Assembly (NCBI GenBank): GCA_947449765.1
Contig: CANFSP010000004.1
Location: 1 to 64,000 of the forward strand
Source: Actinomycetota bacterium
GTDB lineage: Bacteria; Actinomycetota; Actinomycetes; Actinomycetales; Microbacteriaceae
DNA: 64,000 nt
Reading direction: 5' to 3'
Positions 57,184-64,000 of the stretch are shown here, piece after piece; the stretch's first letter is position 1; the number at the start of each line of letters is the position of its first letter. Under the pieces are notes generated by a model. The model was given only the letters and a program-made list of their open reading frames with translations. It had not been told where the DNA came from and ran no database searches. The translations under genes and the position numbers were made by a program.

Positions 57184-58002
57184 ATGATGGCAAACACCTC
57201 CCGGCGCGAGAAGCGCACGGGAAGAATGAGTTTAGGTGCTCACCTCGTTGAGCTTCGCAAACGGCTGTACATCAGTGCGTTGGCCATTGCGGCCTGCTCG
57301 GTTCTTGGCTGGTTTCTCAGCGACGCTCTTCTCGACCTCATGCGACAGCCCATTACAGAGATTGCTGTTGTTCAGCATCGCGTCGCTTCGCTTAATTACG
57401 ACAGCATCGCGGGAGCCTTCGATCTCAAAATTCAAGTTGCCATCACCATTGGCTTGATTGTTGCCAGTCCAATTTGGCTATACCAGATTTTTGCGTTCTT
57501 CATGCCAGCTTTGACTCGCAAAGAGATGAAGTTTGTACTCGGTTTCTTTTTCTCGGCCGTGCCACTCTTTATCGCAGGGGTATTTGTGGGATGGCAGGCA
57601 TATCCTCGTGTAGTGGACATCATGACGAGCGTCGCTCCACCGGATTCCACGGCAATAATTACCGCAAAAACCTATTTCGACTTTGTCTTGAAACTTGTCA
57701 TCGTCATTGGAATTGGTTTTGTACTTCCCGTTTTTATCGTTCTGCTCAATTTTGCGGGCGTTATGTCAGCGCGAACCATCATCAAGTCATGGCGATGGGC
57801 GGTCCTGTTGATTGTTGTCTTTACGGCTATTGCCACGCCTGCCACGGATGTCCTCTCCATGCTGTTCTTGGCCGTACCCATGCTCGTGTTGTACTTCATC
57901 GCCGCCGCAATTGCCGTGTTACACGATCGACGAGTCAATCGCCGCGCAACTCTGGTCGAGAAAGCCTTGAGTGATAAAGCGCCCGTAACTGACGTGGCCT
58001 GA
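57184..58002 (+). CDS. tatC: Sec-independent translocase TatC
   Basis: This 272-residue protein has six transmembrane helices and the TatC signature HLVELRKRLYIS, then a cluster ending KEMKFVLGFF. It recognises twin-arginine signal peptides. Two ATGs (57184 and 57187) are adjacent, and the exact start is unclear as there is no clear Shine-Dalgarno. It follows tatA by 32 bases and precedes helY by two. Confidence 0.93.
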   Translation: MMANTSRREKRTGRMSLGAHLVELRKRLYISALAIAACSVLGWFLSDALLDLMRQPITEIAVVQHRVASLNYDSIAGAFDLKIQVAITIGLIVASPIWLYQIFAFFMPALTRKEMKFVLGFFFSAVPLFIAGVFVGWQAYPRVVDIMTSVAPPDSTAIITAKTYFDFVLKLVIVIGIGFVLPVFIVLLNFAGVMSARTIIKSWRWAVLLIVVFTAIATPATDVLSMLFLAVPMLVLYFIAAAIAVLHDRRVNRRATLVEKALSDKAPVTDVA

Positions 58003-58004
58003 CG

Positions 58005-60440
58005 ATGACCGAGCTCTCACCTTCAGAGCGGTACCGACTCTCTCGAGTCCGCGTCAAGCATCCTGATTTTGAAGCCTTCGTGGAGTCAAAGCCTTTTGAC
58101 TTAGACCCCTTCCAGAAAGCCGCCTGCGTCGCGATTGACTCTAACGCGAATGTCTTGGTTGCTGCTCCCACGGGCGCTGGCAAAACGATAGTTGCCGAAT
58201 TTGCGATCTACCGAGCAATGCAAACGGCTCGCGGACGAGCCTTCTATACAACACCGATTAAGGCCCTCAGCAATCAGAAATACGCTGAACTCGTCGACCA
58301 ATGGGGCGATGAAAACGTCGGCATCCTGACCGGCGACACTAGTATCAATTCGCAGGCCCGAATTGTCATCATGACTACAGAGGTCCTCCGCAACATGCTC
58401 TACGCAGAGGATAATCCACTCACTAATCTTCAGACCGTGGTGATGGATGAAGTGCACTACCTTGCTGATCGTGCCCGAGGAGCTGCGTGGGAGGAAATCT
58501 TCATCCAGTTACCCAAGGACATCAGAATCGTCTCCCTCAGTGCGACGGTTTCGAATGCTGAGGAATTCGGCGATTGGATCAATAGTGTTCGCGGCGAGAC
58601 GCAAATCATCGTTTCGGAAGACCGGCCAGTTCCGCTTCATCAGCACGCGTTGATTGGCGGTAGGTTGATTGAGCTATTCGACCCGTCAAGCACACACATA
58701 TCGCCACGAATTAATCCTGAAATTCTTCGCGTGCACCAAGCTCTCGCATCACGGGTTAACGCGGGTGCGCGTGTCCGCAGAGGGGGTGGGTCCTCGCGTG
58801 CTCACACCCACGTTTCGACTTCTTCTCGATCGAACTTTGACCAGGTGGATGCCGTTAACTTGCTCGCCGATGCGCATCTCCTTCCGGCAATCTTTTTCGT
58901 TTTTAGTCGAAAAGGATGCGATCAAGTCGTTCATCGGCTCAGTCGGGCCAATCTCGGTCTGACCACGCTGGCTGAGCAACAAGAAATCCGCGAGGTCGTC
59001 GAAGATCATTGTCAACACCTCATCGATGAAGATCTTGGTGTACTGGGTTACTGGGAATGGCTTGACGGGTTAGAGCAGGGCATCGCAGCCCACCACGCTG
59101 GGCTACTTCCTATATTCAAGGAGGTCATTGAGGAGCTTTTTCACAGACGGCTCCTGCGAGTTGTTGTAGCGACAGAGACGCTCGCGCTCGGCGTAAACAT
59201 GCCGGCGAGAACTGTTTGGCTAGACAAGTTAGAAAAATTCAACGGCGATTCACGCGTGCCGTTAAGCCCGGGGGAGTACACGCAACTCACCGGACGTGCG
59301 GGACGTCGCGGTATCGACGTCGAAGGACACTCCGTCGTTCAGTGGAATAGTCAACTCAACCCGCAGCTTGTTGCATCGCTCGCGAGCAAACGAACGTACC
59401 CACTGAACTCGAGCTTCAAGCCGTCGTACAACATGGCAACAAACCTCGTCTCCTTGTTCGGCTCTCACCGAGCACGTGAAATTCTCGAGTCATCATTTGC
59501 CCAGTTTCAGGCAGACCGACGAGCCCGGTCGCTTGTCGACGAGTTAGCGAGCCTGCGCTCGAGTCAGCAGGGCTATGCCGATTCTGTCGAGTGTCATCTC
59601 GGTGATTTCTTCGATTACGCCCGCATCCGGAGTCAGCTGACCGAGATTGAGCGTGCGGGAACTCCACCCAAATCAAGCGCATCTGCTCGCGAGCAACGCG
59701 CTCAAACTATTTCGTCACTTCGTCAGAAGATGAAAACCCACTCTTGTCATCACTGTCAGGAGCGTGAAAACCACGCGAGGTGGGCGGAAAGATGGTTTCG
59801 GGCAGACCGCGAAATAAGAAAGTTATCAGAAAAGATTTCTCGAGAGACAGGTGCCATCGCAACTCGGTTTGAGCGAATCTGTGGGGTGCTTCAGGTCCGA
59901 AAATATTTGTCGAACGATTCAGGGAAACTCGATATCACGGAAGCGGGACGACTTCTTTCGCGCATCTATGGTGAGCGAGATCTTCTTGTTGCAGAGTCGT
60001 TAGCCCAGGGGATTTGGTCAGAGTTGGACGCGCCGTCCCTGGCCGCTATCGTCAGCACGCTCGTCTACGAGCCCCGACGTGAAGAAATGTTCATGGATAA
60101 CGTCAAGATGCCCAAGGGAGCATTCGTTGATGCCTTTCAACGCACTCGCGATCTCAACGACGAGATCTCTCATTCAGAAACCGAGTTCAAGCTTCCTCCG
60201 TCCCAACCCCTTCAACCAGGTTTGGCATGGGCTATACATCGTTGGAGTCAAGGTGCTCGACTCGATGAAGTTCTTCGAGCGGCTGATCAACCGGTCGGTG
60301 ATTTTGTCCGATGGACCAAACAAACCATTGATCTTCTTGACCAGATTAGTCACGTTGCAGATCGAGCCCTTGCGTCTCGATCCGTGAACGCCATCGACTC
60401 TCTTAAACGCGGAGTCGTCGCATATTCTGGTGTTTTGTGA
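58005..60440 (+). CDS. helY: Ski2-like DEAD/DEVH RNA helicase HelY
   Basis: This 811-residue Ski2-family helicase has Walker A APTGAGKT (54-61), a DEVH box (near 148), motif III LSATVSN, motif VI QLTGRAGRRG and the C-terminal DSHCT domain (about 640-810). An Arg/Ser/Gly-rich insertion is at about 245-280. A possible zinc pair CHHCQ lies near residue 580. It probably processes or degrades RNA. The start lies two bases after tatC. The 3' end overlaps lnt. Confidence 0.94.
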   Translation: MTELSPSERYRLSRVRVKHPDFEAFVESKPFDLDPFQKAACVAIDSNANVLVAAPTGAGKTIVAEFAIYRAMQTARGRAFYTTPIKALSNQKYAELVDQWGDENVGILTGDTSINSQARIVIMTTEVLRNMLYAEDNPLTNLQTVVMDEVHYLADRARGAAWEEIFIQLPKDIRIVSLSATVSNAEEFGDWINSVRGETQIIVSEDRPVPLHQHALIGGRLIELFDPSSTHISPRINPEILRVHQALASRVNAGARVRRGGGSSRAHTHVSTSSRSNFDQVDAVNLLADAHLLPAIFFVFSRKGCDQVVHRLSRANLGLTTLAEQQEIREVVEDHCQHLIDEDLGVLGYWEWLDGLEQGIAAHHAGLLPIFKEVIEELFHRRLLRVVVATETLALGVNMPARTVWLDKLEKFNGDSRVPLSPGEYTQLTGRAGRRGIDVEGHSVVQWNSQLNPQLVASLASKRTYPLNSSFKPSYNMATNLVSLFGSHRAREILESSFAQFQADRRARSLVDELASLRSSQQGYADSVECHLGDFFDYARIRSQLTEIERAGTPPKSSASAREQRAQTISSLRQKMKTHSCHHCQERENHARWAERWFRADREIRKLSEKISRETGAIATRFERICGVLQVRKYLSNDSGKLDITEAGRLLSRIYGERDLLVAESLAQGIWSELDAPSLAAIVSTLVYEPRREEMFMDNVKMPKGAFVDAFQRTRDLNDEISHSETEFKLPPSQPLQPGLAWAIHRWSQGARLDEVLRAADQPVGDFVRWTKQTIDLLDQISHVADRALASRSVNAIDSLKRGVVAYSGVL

Positions 60441-62025
60441 TGGTGACCCGTTGAGAGAACACAAATCGAGTCAATCAGTTTTTCGTCGCATCGCCGTGAA
60501 TCCACCCCCTTGGCTCTCCCTCGTCGTGTCGAGCGTTGCAGGCCTTATATATGGGTTCGCTTTTCCCAGCACGGCAATTTGGCCGCTGTCGTTTCTCGCC
60601 GTGGCCTTGTTCTTGTGGAGTCTTCAGGGCCGTTCGTGGTGGATGGGGCTTTTATGTGGTCTCGCATTTGGAATAACACTGTGGTTTCCCCTTATCGACT
60701 GGCTGACCCTCTATCTCGGCCCTATTCCGTGGATAGGACTCGCGGGATTCCAATCGCTCTACCTGGGAGTTCTCGGAGCAGCGATAGCACTCGTCTATCG
60801 ACTTTTTCAACGCCTACCCAACACGTGGCTACTAAAACTTGTCGTCCTTCCGGTGGTTCTCGCATCGCTGTGGGTCGCGCGCGAGTCGGTCGCGGGACGC
60901 TGGCCCTGGGGAGGGTTTGCCTGGGCACGTCTATCCGCCTCGCAAGTGAACGGACCCTTTGCGCCGCTAGCTTCGTGGCTAGGTGGAATCGGTCTTTCGT
61001 TTTTCTGCGCCTGGTTGGCAGCATCGCTAGCAATGTGGGTGGTTCATTGGATGACAGTTCGCCCGCCAGCTCGAGTTCTCGTGGTGAGCGTGTGTGTCGT
61101 GATTCTTGGTCTCATCACACCCATTTTTCCGGTGACGTACGGTCCACCAATGAGGATCGCAGCAGTACAGGGGAACACTAAGTCAGGCCTTTTTGACGTC
61201 GTCCATCCGGGCGATAATTTGATTGCTCACGAAAATGCGACTCTTGAGGATGTACGGGAGCCTGTCGATCTCATTGTGTGGCCAGAAAACGCATCAGATG
61301 TTGATCCTCTGACGAATTCATCATCGGCCATGATCCTCACTGCCCTCAGTGAAAAATATCGCGCGCCTCTTCTTGTCGGCACTATTACCACGACGCCAGA
61401 TAATCGCTTTTACAACAGCGCGTTGCTCTGGGATGGCTCACACGCAGTCGGTCAGTACGACAAGATTCACCCTGTACCTTTTGCCGAGTACATGCCCGTT
61501 CGGGAATTTTTTCACCTCATCGTCCCGGATCTCGTTGATTTAGTAACTCGGGATTACAGCTTCGGCACCCGCTCGAATGTTCTCGAGGTAGACGGCAATC
61601 GACTTGCCGTTTCCATCTGTTTCGACATCGTTGACGACGATCAAACATCCACCTTGGTAAACAACGGAGCTTCCGCCATCATTTCGATGACCAATAACGC
61701 CGACTTTGGATATACCGACGAGAGTGCGCAGCAGTTACAGATTGCCAAGCTTCGCGCATTAGAAAGCGGCCTGTATGTGGTGAACATTTCGACGGTTGGT
61801 ACCAGTGCAGTTATCGATCCGCGCGGGAACACTGTGGACGAATTACCTGCCCACACTCCCGGAGCTCTCACGAATGACATCCCGATTGCACGAGGTGGAG
61901 CCTTAGGTGCGAGGATGAACATGGTCATTGAACTCGTGACCTCGCTTGTGGCACTTTTAGTCTGCGGATACGCGATTTACGCGGTATTCATTTCAAAACC
62001 TCGACCACGTCGGGCGCGCAAGTAA
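60430..62025 (+). CDS. lnt: Apolipoprotein N-acyltransferase
   Basis: This 531-residue enzyme adds the third acyl chain to lipoproteins. Six to seven N-terminal membrane helices precede a carbon-nitrogen hydrolase domain with the catalytic triad Glu286 (WPENASD), Lys345 (YDKIHPVPFAEY) and Cys397 (SICFDIV). A C-terminal helix anchors the end. The longest start is GTG at 60430, overlapping helY; TTG 60451 and GTG 60496 are alternatives. It overlaps convergent rbpA by 49 bases. Confidence 0.9.
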   Translation: MFCDGDPLREHKSSQSVFRRIAVNPPPWLSLVVSSVAGLIYGFAFPSTAIWPLSFLAVALFLWSLQGRSWWMGLLCGLAFGITLWFPLIDWLTLYLGPIPWIGLAGFQSLYLGVLGAAIALVYRLFQRLPNTWLLKLVVLPVVLASLWVARESVAGRWPWGGFAWARLSASQVNGPFAPLASWLGGIGLSFFCAWLAASLAMWVVHWMTVRPPARVLVVSVCVVILGLITPIFPVTYGPPMRIAAVQGNTKSGLFDVVHPGDNLIAHENATLEDVREPVDLIVWPENASDVDPLTNSSSAMILTALSEKYRAPLLVGTITTTPDNRFYNSALLWDGSHAVGQYDKIHPVPFAEYMPVREFFHLIVPDLVDLVTRDYSFGTRSNVLEVDGNRLAVSICFDIVDDDQTSTLVNNGASAIISMTNNADFGYTDESAQQLQIAKLRALESGLYVVNISTVGTSAVIDPRGNTVDELPAHTPGALTNDIPIARGGALGARMNMVIELVTSLVALLVCGYAIYAVFISKPRPRRARK

Positions 62026-62348
62026 GCAAGTCTTTCCTGAAGAATCTGTTCGAGGTCCTCACGAGTTCGACGCTCCAGGAGCATCTCAAACGGAGTTTTG
62101 CCTAGGCGTTCTGGAGGAGCTTCGTCGTTACTGCGAGCCGTTGATCCTTCATGAAAGGCTGTTGCCCCACAACGACGACATGGCCATGACTCGGGAACGT
62201 CAGCGTCCGCAGCAAGTGGAACGTTGAGCTCCGTGGAGCACTCTCTACAGATGTACGTCACCGTATTGCGAGGCTCCAGTTCGATTCCGGTTTCGCTCAC
62301 AAGGCTTCGAGAATTCAAGCTATGTCCTCGGATTGGTTCTACTGACAT
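61977..62348 (-). CDS. rbpA: RNA polymerase-binding protein RbpA
   Basis: This 123-residue protein has the classical RbpA layout: N-terminal basic tail (IRGHSLNSRSL), a core with Cys pairs (YICRECS and WPCRRCG, a probable zinc site), a basic linker and the C-terminal sigma-interaction domain (PFEMLLERRTREDLEQILQERL). It stabilises the polymerase-sigma open complex. GGAGG lies four bases before the ATG at 62348. RbpA beside lnt is conserved in Actinobacteria. Its last codons overlap lnt. Confidence 0.93.
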   Translation of the reverse strand: MSVEPIRGHSLNSRSLVSETGIELEPRNTVTYICRECSTELNVPLAADADVPESWPCRRCGATAFHEGSTARSNDEAPPERLGKTPFEMLLERRTREDLEQILQERLAYLRARRGRGFEMNTA

Positions 62349-62440
62349 GTTTCCTCCATGAGCTTTTCGACAGGTGCTCTTCAAGGTGAACACGAAAAGA
62401 GTCCTCAATCTTCGCCATCCGGAAGACTCTCAGGTGATTA

Positions 62441-63280
62441 TCAGACTGCCTTGCCTTTTCGAAGTACGTCGACAGCCGTCTGCACACTATCGGTGGTGAA
62501 ACCGTCAACCCCGAGGGCTCGGAGCGACTCAAAAATCGGTCGGTCATTGATGGTCCAGACGTGCATGTGCATCCCGTACCGATGTGCCAAATCAATGAAT
62601 TTTCGCGATGCAACCGTCATTCCGGCTGCTCGCTCGGGAACCTGAAAGGCATCTATTCGCTTGGCCAGGTAGCGAAAGGCAATGCGTCCAAGCCCGACAC
62701 GCATGGCAATGAGCGTCATGAGTACCTCGGCGCCGCCCGCACTTGACGCAGTCCGCAAGGTTTCGCCACCATCAGGTGAATCCTTCGACGGCATATGTCT
62801 GACTCCAGCGTGCTCCATAAGACGATGAATGGCCCGAATCGTGGACCGACGCCGTGACGAACTGAACGACGTGATCAGCACTCGGTGCTGCGCACCAGCA
62901 TCCACAACAGCTTTGGCGACGGGATAAATGGCATCACCTGACTTGACGTCGATATTGAATCGTGCTGTTGGTAGTGCAGCCAAGGCGTTGGCAAGACTTG
63001 GCAGCCCTTGACCAGCTCCGAGGTCGAGAGCGGCGAGTACGTCAGAGTTTGTCGTGTTGACTCGTATCTCTTTTCCATGGAGCACCAGAGTCGGATCATG
63101 TACGAGCACTGCTATGCCATCGCGACTTGCGCGAGCATCAGTCTCAATATGGGTTGCTCCCCGAAGCACTGCGTCGATGAAGGCATCAATGGTGTTGGAC
63201 TGCGCGGGCTCTGTGGAACCACGATGGGCGAGGATAGCTGGACGCTCTGTGTCGAAATATGGATGTTGCGGGTTCACCAT
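62441..63280 (-). CDS. Glycerophosphodiester phosphodiesterase family protein
   Basis: This 279-residue TIM-barrel enzyme has the GDPD catalytic residues His19-Arg20 (LAHRGS), Glu46 and Asp48 (HIETDARAS) and His61 (VHDPT). It has no signal peptide, so it acts in the cytoplasm. It hydrolyses glycerophosphodiesters to glycerol-3-phosphate and an alcohol. The ATG is leaderless, six bases after TAGCGT. Confidence 0.9.
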   Translation of the reverse strand: MVNPQHPYFDTERPAILAHRGSTEPAQSNTIDAFIDAVLRGATHIETDARASRDGIAVLVHDPTLVLHGKEIRVNTTNSDVLAALDLGAGQGLPSLANALAALPTARFNIDVKSGDAIYPVAKAVVDAGAQHRVLITSFSSSRRRSTIRAIHRLMEHAGVRHMPSKDSPDGGETLRTASSAGGAEVLMTLIAMRVGLGRIAFRYLAKRIDAFQVPERAAGMTVASRKFIDLAHRYGMHMHVWTINDRPIFESLRALGVDGFTTDSVQTAVDVLRKGKAV

Positions 63281-63292
63281 ATTGCGACGCTA
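63281..63292 (-). promoter_or_regulatory. Leaderless promoter of the phosphodiesterase gene
   Basis: On the minus strand TAGCGT (63292-63287) plus six bases ends at the ATG. Confidence 0.5.
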
Positions 63293-63363
63293 CCGGATGA
63301 TGCCAACCCATGCTCCTTGGTAGCCTTAACGTACGCATATAAATAGATATACGGAGTTAACTC

Positions 63364-64000
63364 GTGAACAACCCATTGCCCGCCGGCTCACTAACTGGCA
63401 AAACAGCCCTCGTAACGGGATCATCGCGCGGTATTGGTGCTGACACCATCTCGTACTTCGCTCAAGCCGGTGCAAATGTGATCGTGAACTTTCGGAATAA
63501 AGAGGCGCGGGCAACGAAGCTCGTAGAGGGTATTGTCGCTGGGGGAGGGCACGCTATCTCCGTTGGGGCCGATCTGACAGACCCTGACTCCGTCGCCCAC
63601 ATGTTCGCGGTTGCCCACGAAAAATTTGGTCCGTTAGACATTCTCGTCATGAATGCCTCTGGCGGAATGGAGGCCGGCATGGGGGAGGACTATGCCATGC
63701 GCCTCAACCGTGATGCCCAGGTGAACCTCATCACAACTGCTTTACCCCATCTCGCTGATGGTGCACGCGTCGTTTTTGTGACAAGCCATCAGGCACACTT
63801 CATTCACACCACACCCACCATGCCTGAGTACGTTCCTGTGGCACTCTCCAAGCGGGCTGGTGAAGATGAGTTGAGGAAATTGATCCCTACTCTCGCTAAA
63901 CGGAATATTGGATTCGTGGTGGTTTCAGGGGACATGATTGAGGGAACGATTACTGCGACGCTGCTGGAACGAGCAAATCCCGGAGCCATCGAGTCGCGCC
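63364..64000 (+). CDS. Short-chain dehydrogenase/reductase family protein, partial (runs off the window)
   Basis: This frame starts at GTG 63364 and is open to the window end, giving at least 212 residues. GGAG (63353-63356) lies seven bases upstream. The nucleotide fold is clear: VTGSSRGIGAD and NASGG in place of NAG. The catalytic Ser is present (VFVTSHQAHF), but the YxxxK position reads VALSK, so the catalytic Tyr appears to be replaced by Val while Lys is kept. It may bind NAD(P) without normal redox chemistry. Family relatives with a VVVSGDMIEGT tail are known in Microbacteriaceae from memory; function is unknown. Confidence 0.8.
   Translation, partial: MNNPLPAGSLTGKTALVTGSSRGIGADTISYFAQAGANVIVNFRNKEARATKLVEGIVAGGGHAISVGADLTDPDSVAHMFAVAHEKFGPLDILVMNASGGMEAGMGEDYAMRLNRDAQVNLITTALPHLADGARVVFVTSHQAHFIHTTPTMPEYVPVALSKRAGEDELRKLIPTLAKRNIGFVVVSGDMIEGTITATLLERANPGAIESR

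Noticed and set aside
60510-61181. 223-residue plus-strand frame inside lnt
   Set aside because: It is an alternative frame of lnt; lnt has the catalytic triad and membrane pattern.

Overview
The window is a compact stretch of actinobacterial chromosome with about 60 protein genes, two tRNA-Leu genes and no intergenic gap above about 210 bases. Gene order (pdtaR, polA, rpsA, coaE, uvrB, uvrA; uvrC, rapZ, whiA, gap, pgk, tpi, secG; zwf/opcA/pgl; tkt, ctaB, ctaA; suf; trmI, pafBC, tatAC, helY, lnt, rbpA) is typical of Actinobacteria. The protein sequences look most like Microbacteriaceae. The moderate G+C by eye (not the ~70% usual in that family), tight packing and missing loci suggest a small-genome, possibly aquatic lineage. 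That placement is inference.

Layout. 1-240: tail of an IS481-like transposase, a terminator and tRNA-Leu(CAA). 273-15504: pdtaR, a thioesterase, DNA polymerase I, ribosomal protein S1, CoaE, all three UvrABC excision-repair proteins, RapZ and WhiA. 15605-20011: superoxide dismutase, lower glycolysis (gap-pgk-tpi), secG and an RbpA-like gene. 20071-28142 (minus): a pentose-phosphate operon tkt-tal-pgi-zwf-opcA-pgl with ATGA-type overlaps. 28349-30201: haem O and haem A synthesis. 30395-34408: a SUF iron-sulfur operon without sufS, sufU or sufR. 34448-38782: biotin transporter BioY, an ABC-F ATPase, SURF1, a DUF3099 protein and FabG. 38779-41881: serB and glycogen genes glgC and glgA. 41983-48196: ABC ATPase, bL31B, exonuclease, hydrolase plus glycosyltransferase, sirtuin, rRNA/tRNA methyltransferase and a small repeat protein. 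48260-50979: CtpE-type P-ATPase and tRNA-Leu(GAG). 51082-60440: PAC2, HAD, TrmI, FKBP, PafB, PafC, TatA, TatC and HelY, from which the whole Pup-proteasome block is absent. 60430-64000: Lnt, RbpA, a glycerophosphodiesterase and a partial SDR.

Themes. Many genes start exactly 6-7 bases after a TANNNT -10 hexamer, so much of the transcription looks leaderless. Several divergent gene pairs have overlapping or nearly touching -10 elements. Four convergent pairs overlap at their 3' ends. Carbon flow is the best represented process: glycolysis, pentose-phosphate pathway and glycogen, with respiration assembly (ctaA, ctaB, SURF1) and Fe-S assembly alongside.

I did not find a phage, CRISPR array, toxin-antitoxin module or a clearly new multi-gene system. 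The most noteworthy signals are the proteasome-locus loss, the promoter architecture (especially glgC/glgA), a palindrome at the predicted gap transcription start, and an SDR that appears to lack its catalytic tyrosine.
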